From Gelidibacter pelagius (GTDB lineage: Bacteria > Bacteroidota > Bacteroidia > Flavobacteriales > Flavobacteriaceae), in assembly GCF_017581925.1 (NCBI RefSeq), contig NZ_JAGEVG010000013.1:1-64000 (forward strand): a DNA stretch of 64,000 nt, given 5' to 3'. Numbering within the stretch: position 1 is the first letter of the stretch; each line of letters begins with the position of its first letter. This document shows positions 63,621 through 64,000 of the stretch, one piece after another. Under the pieces are notes generated by a model. It searched no databases, was not told where the DNA came from, and was given only the letters and a program-made list of their open reading frames with translations. The position numbers were made by a program, and so were the translations under genes.

Positions 63621-64000
63621 TCCTGATCAAATGGTGTTTTGGGAATATGGGTTTATCAGTTTAAACCTTACTATTGTTACCACATGGGTATTGATGCTTC
63701 TGCTCGCCCTTGGTGCATGGCTGATTACCCGAAATTTAAAATCAGAAATTAAGACCTCTCGCTGGCAGAATGTTTTGGAGATGCTGGTCATTATGATTCG
63801 CGATCAAATAAAAGAAGTGGGATTGAAAAAGCCTGAAAAATATATTGGCTTTATCGGGACCTTATTCCTATTTATTGCCGTTTCAAATCTGTTGACCATA
63901 GTGCCTTGGTATGAGGCACCAACGGGTTCACTTTCTACCACAGCTGCACTGGCGATATCCGTATTTATTGCGGTTCCCGTATTTGGAATTGCCGATGGAG
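63610..64000 (+). CDS. atpB: N-ATPase subunit a, N-terminal part (runs off right edge)
   Basis: 130 residues visible from the ATG at 63610, overlapping atpR by 11 bp. MRISPDQMVFWEYGFISLNL, a membrane helix, the linker SRWQNVLEMLVIMIRDQIKE, then the helix FIGTLFLFIAVSNLLTIVPW typical of subunit a. The essential Arg lies beyond the edge. atpE, F, A and G are expected to follow. Confidence 0.9.
   Translation, partial: MRISPDQMVFWEYGFISLNLTIVTTWVLMLLLALGAWLITRNLKSEIKTSRWQNVLEMLVIMIRDQIKEVGLKKPEKYIGFIGTLFLFIAVSNLLTIVPWYEAPTGSLSTTAALAISVFIAVPVFGIADG

Overview
The window looks like part of a chromosome from a flavobacterium (Bacteroidota, family Flavobacteriaceae, probably marine). The evidence is a PorP/SprF protein, type IX secretion C-terminal domains of both type A and type B, a ribonucleotide reductase with its ATP-cone on the small subunit (described in Leeuwenhoekiella), Bacteroidota-type promoters (TAnnTTTG), AT-rich coding DNA, and many short interspersed repeats between genes. 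I see no rRNA, tRNA, intact insertion sequence, prophage or CRISPR array.

Layout. 1-563: start of a large HYR-type surface protein running off the left edge. 1699-11944 (minus): a surface/gliding block of a five-LysM protein, a 1502-residue repeat protein with a type B sorting domain, PorP/SprF, and a PorE-like OmpA protein. 12601-20916 (plus): a PAS-LOV-PAS histidine kinase, a receiver-CRP/FNR fusion regulator, and five tandem universal stress proteins (USPs). 21118-24669 (minus): two secreted beta-propeller-repeat proteins and the collapsed remnant of a third. 25009-29238: SbcDC. 29449-35216: a GIY-YIG protein, NrdB/NrdA, two small membrane proteins and a queuosine-precursor transporter preceded by a possible preQ1-I riboswitch. 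35217-40507: repeat-rich spacers around an ABC permease and HisS. 40508-47666: a BCCT transporter, a sixth USP, a secreted barrel-like protein, and an MlaE-F-D lipid transport operon. 47801-57393: an FMN glutamate-synthase-like protein, topoisomerase IB, a GH3/serine-hydrolase fusion, a JmjC-like cupin, glucokinase and aspartate dehydrogenase. 57532-64000: a baeRF3-type protein, a small helical protein, MscS, and the start of an N-ATPase operon (atpD-C-Q-R-B).

Main observation. The kinase carries a complete LOV flavin-binding signature (NCRFLQ at residues 178-183, then N211, N221 and Q242), so it is probably a blue-light sensor. Its first PAS domain has the His/Arg spacing of the FixL heme PAS. 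The partner regulator overlaps it by 4 bp and fuses a receiver to a CRP/FNR-type DNA-binding module. Six dyads with CRP/FNR geometry (TGA-N6-TCA, best copy TGACCTAGGTCA) lie in front of two USP transcription units, the Mla operon, the baeRF3 gene, the small helical gene, and between MscS and the N-ATPase operon. In all seven promoter directions a -7-like element (TAnnTTTG, TAnnTTTA or TAnnTTGG) starts exactly 23 nt after the dyad. That is a fixed class-II-activator architecture and defines a candidate regulon. The sites and spacing are read from the sequence. The assignment to the LOV-kinase/receiver-CRP pair is inference from adjacency and family geometry.
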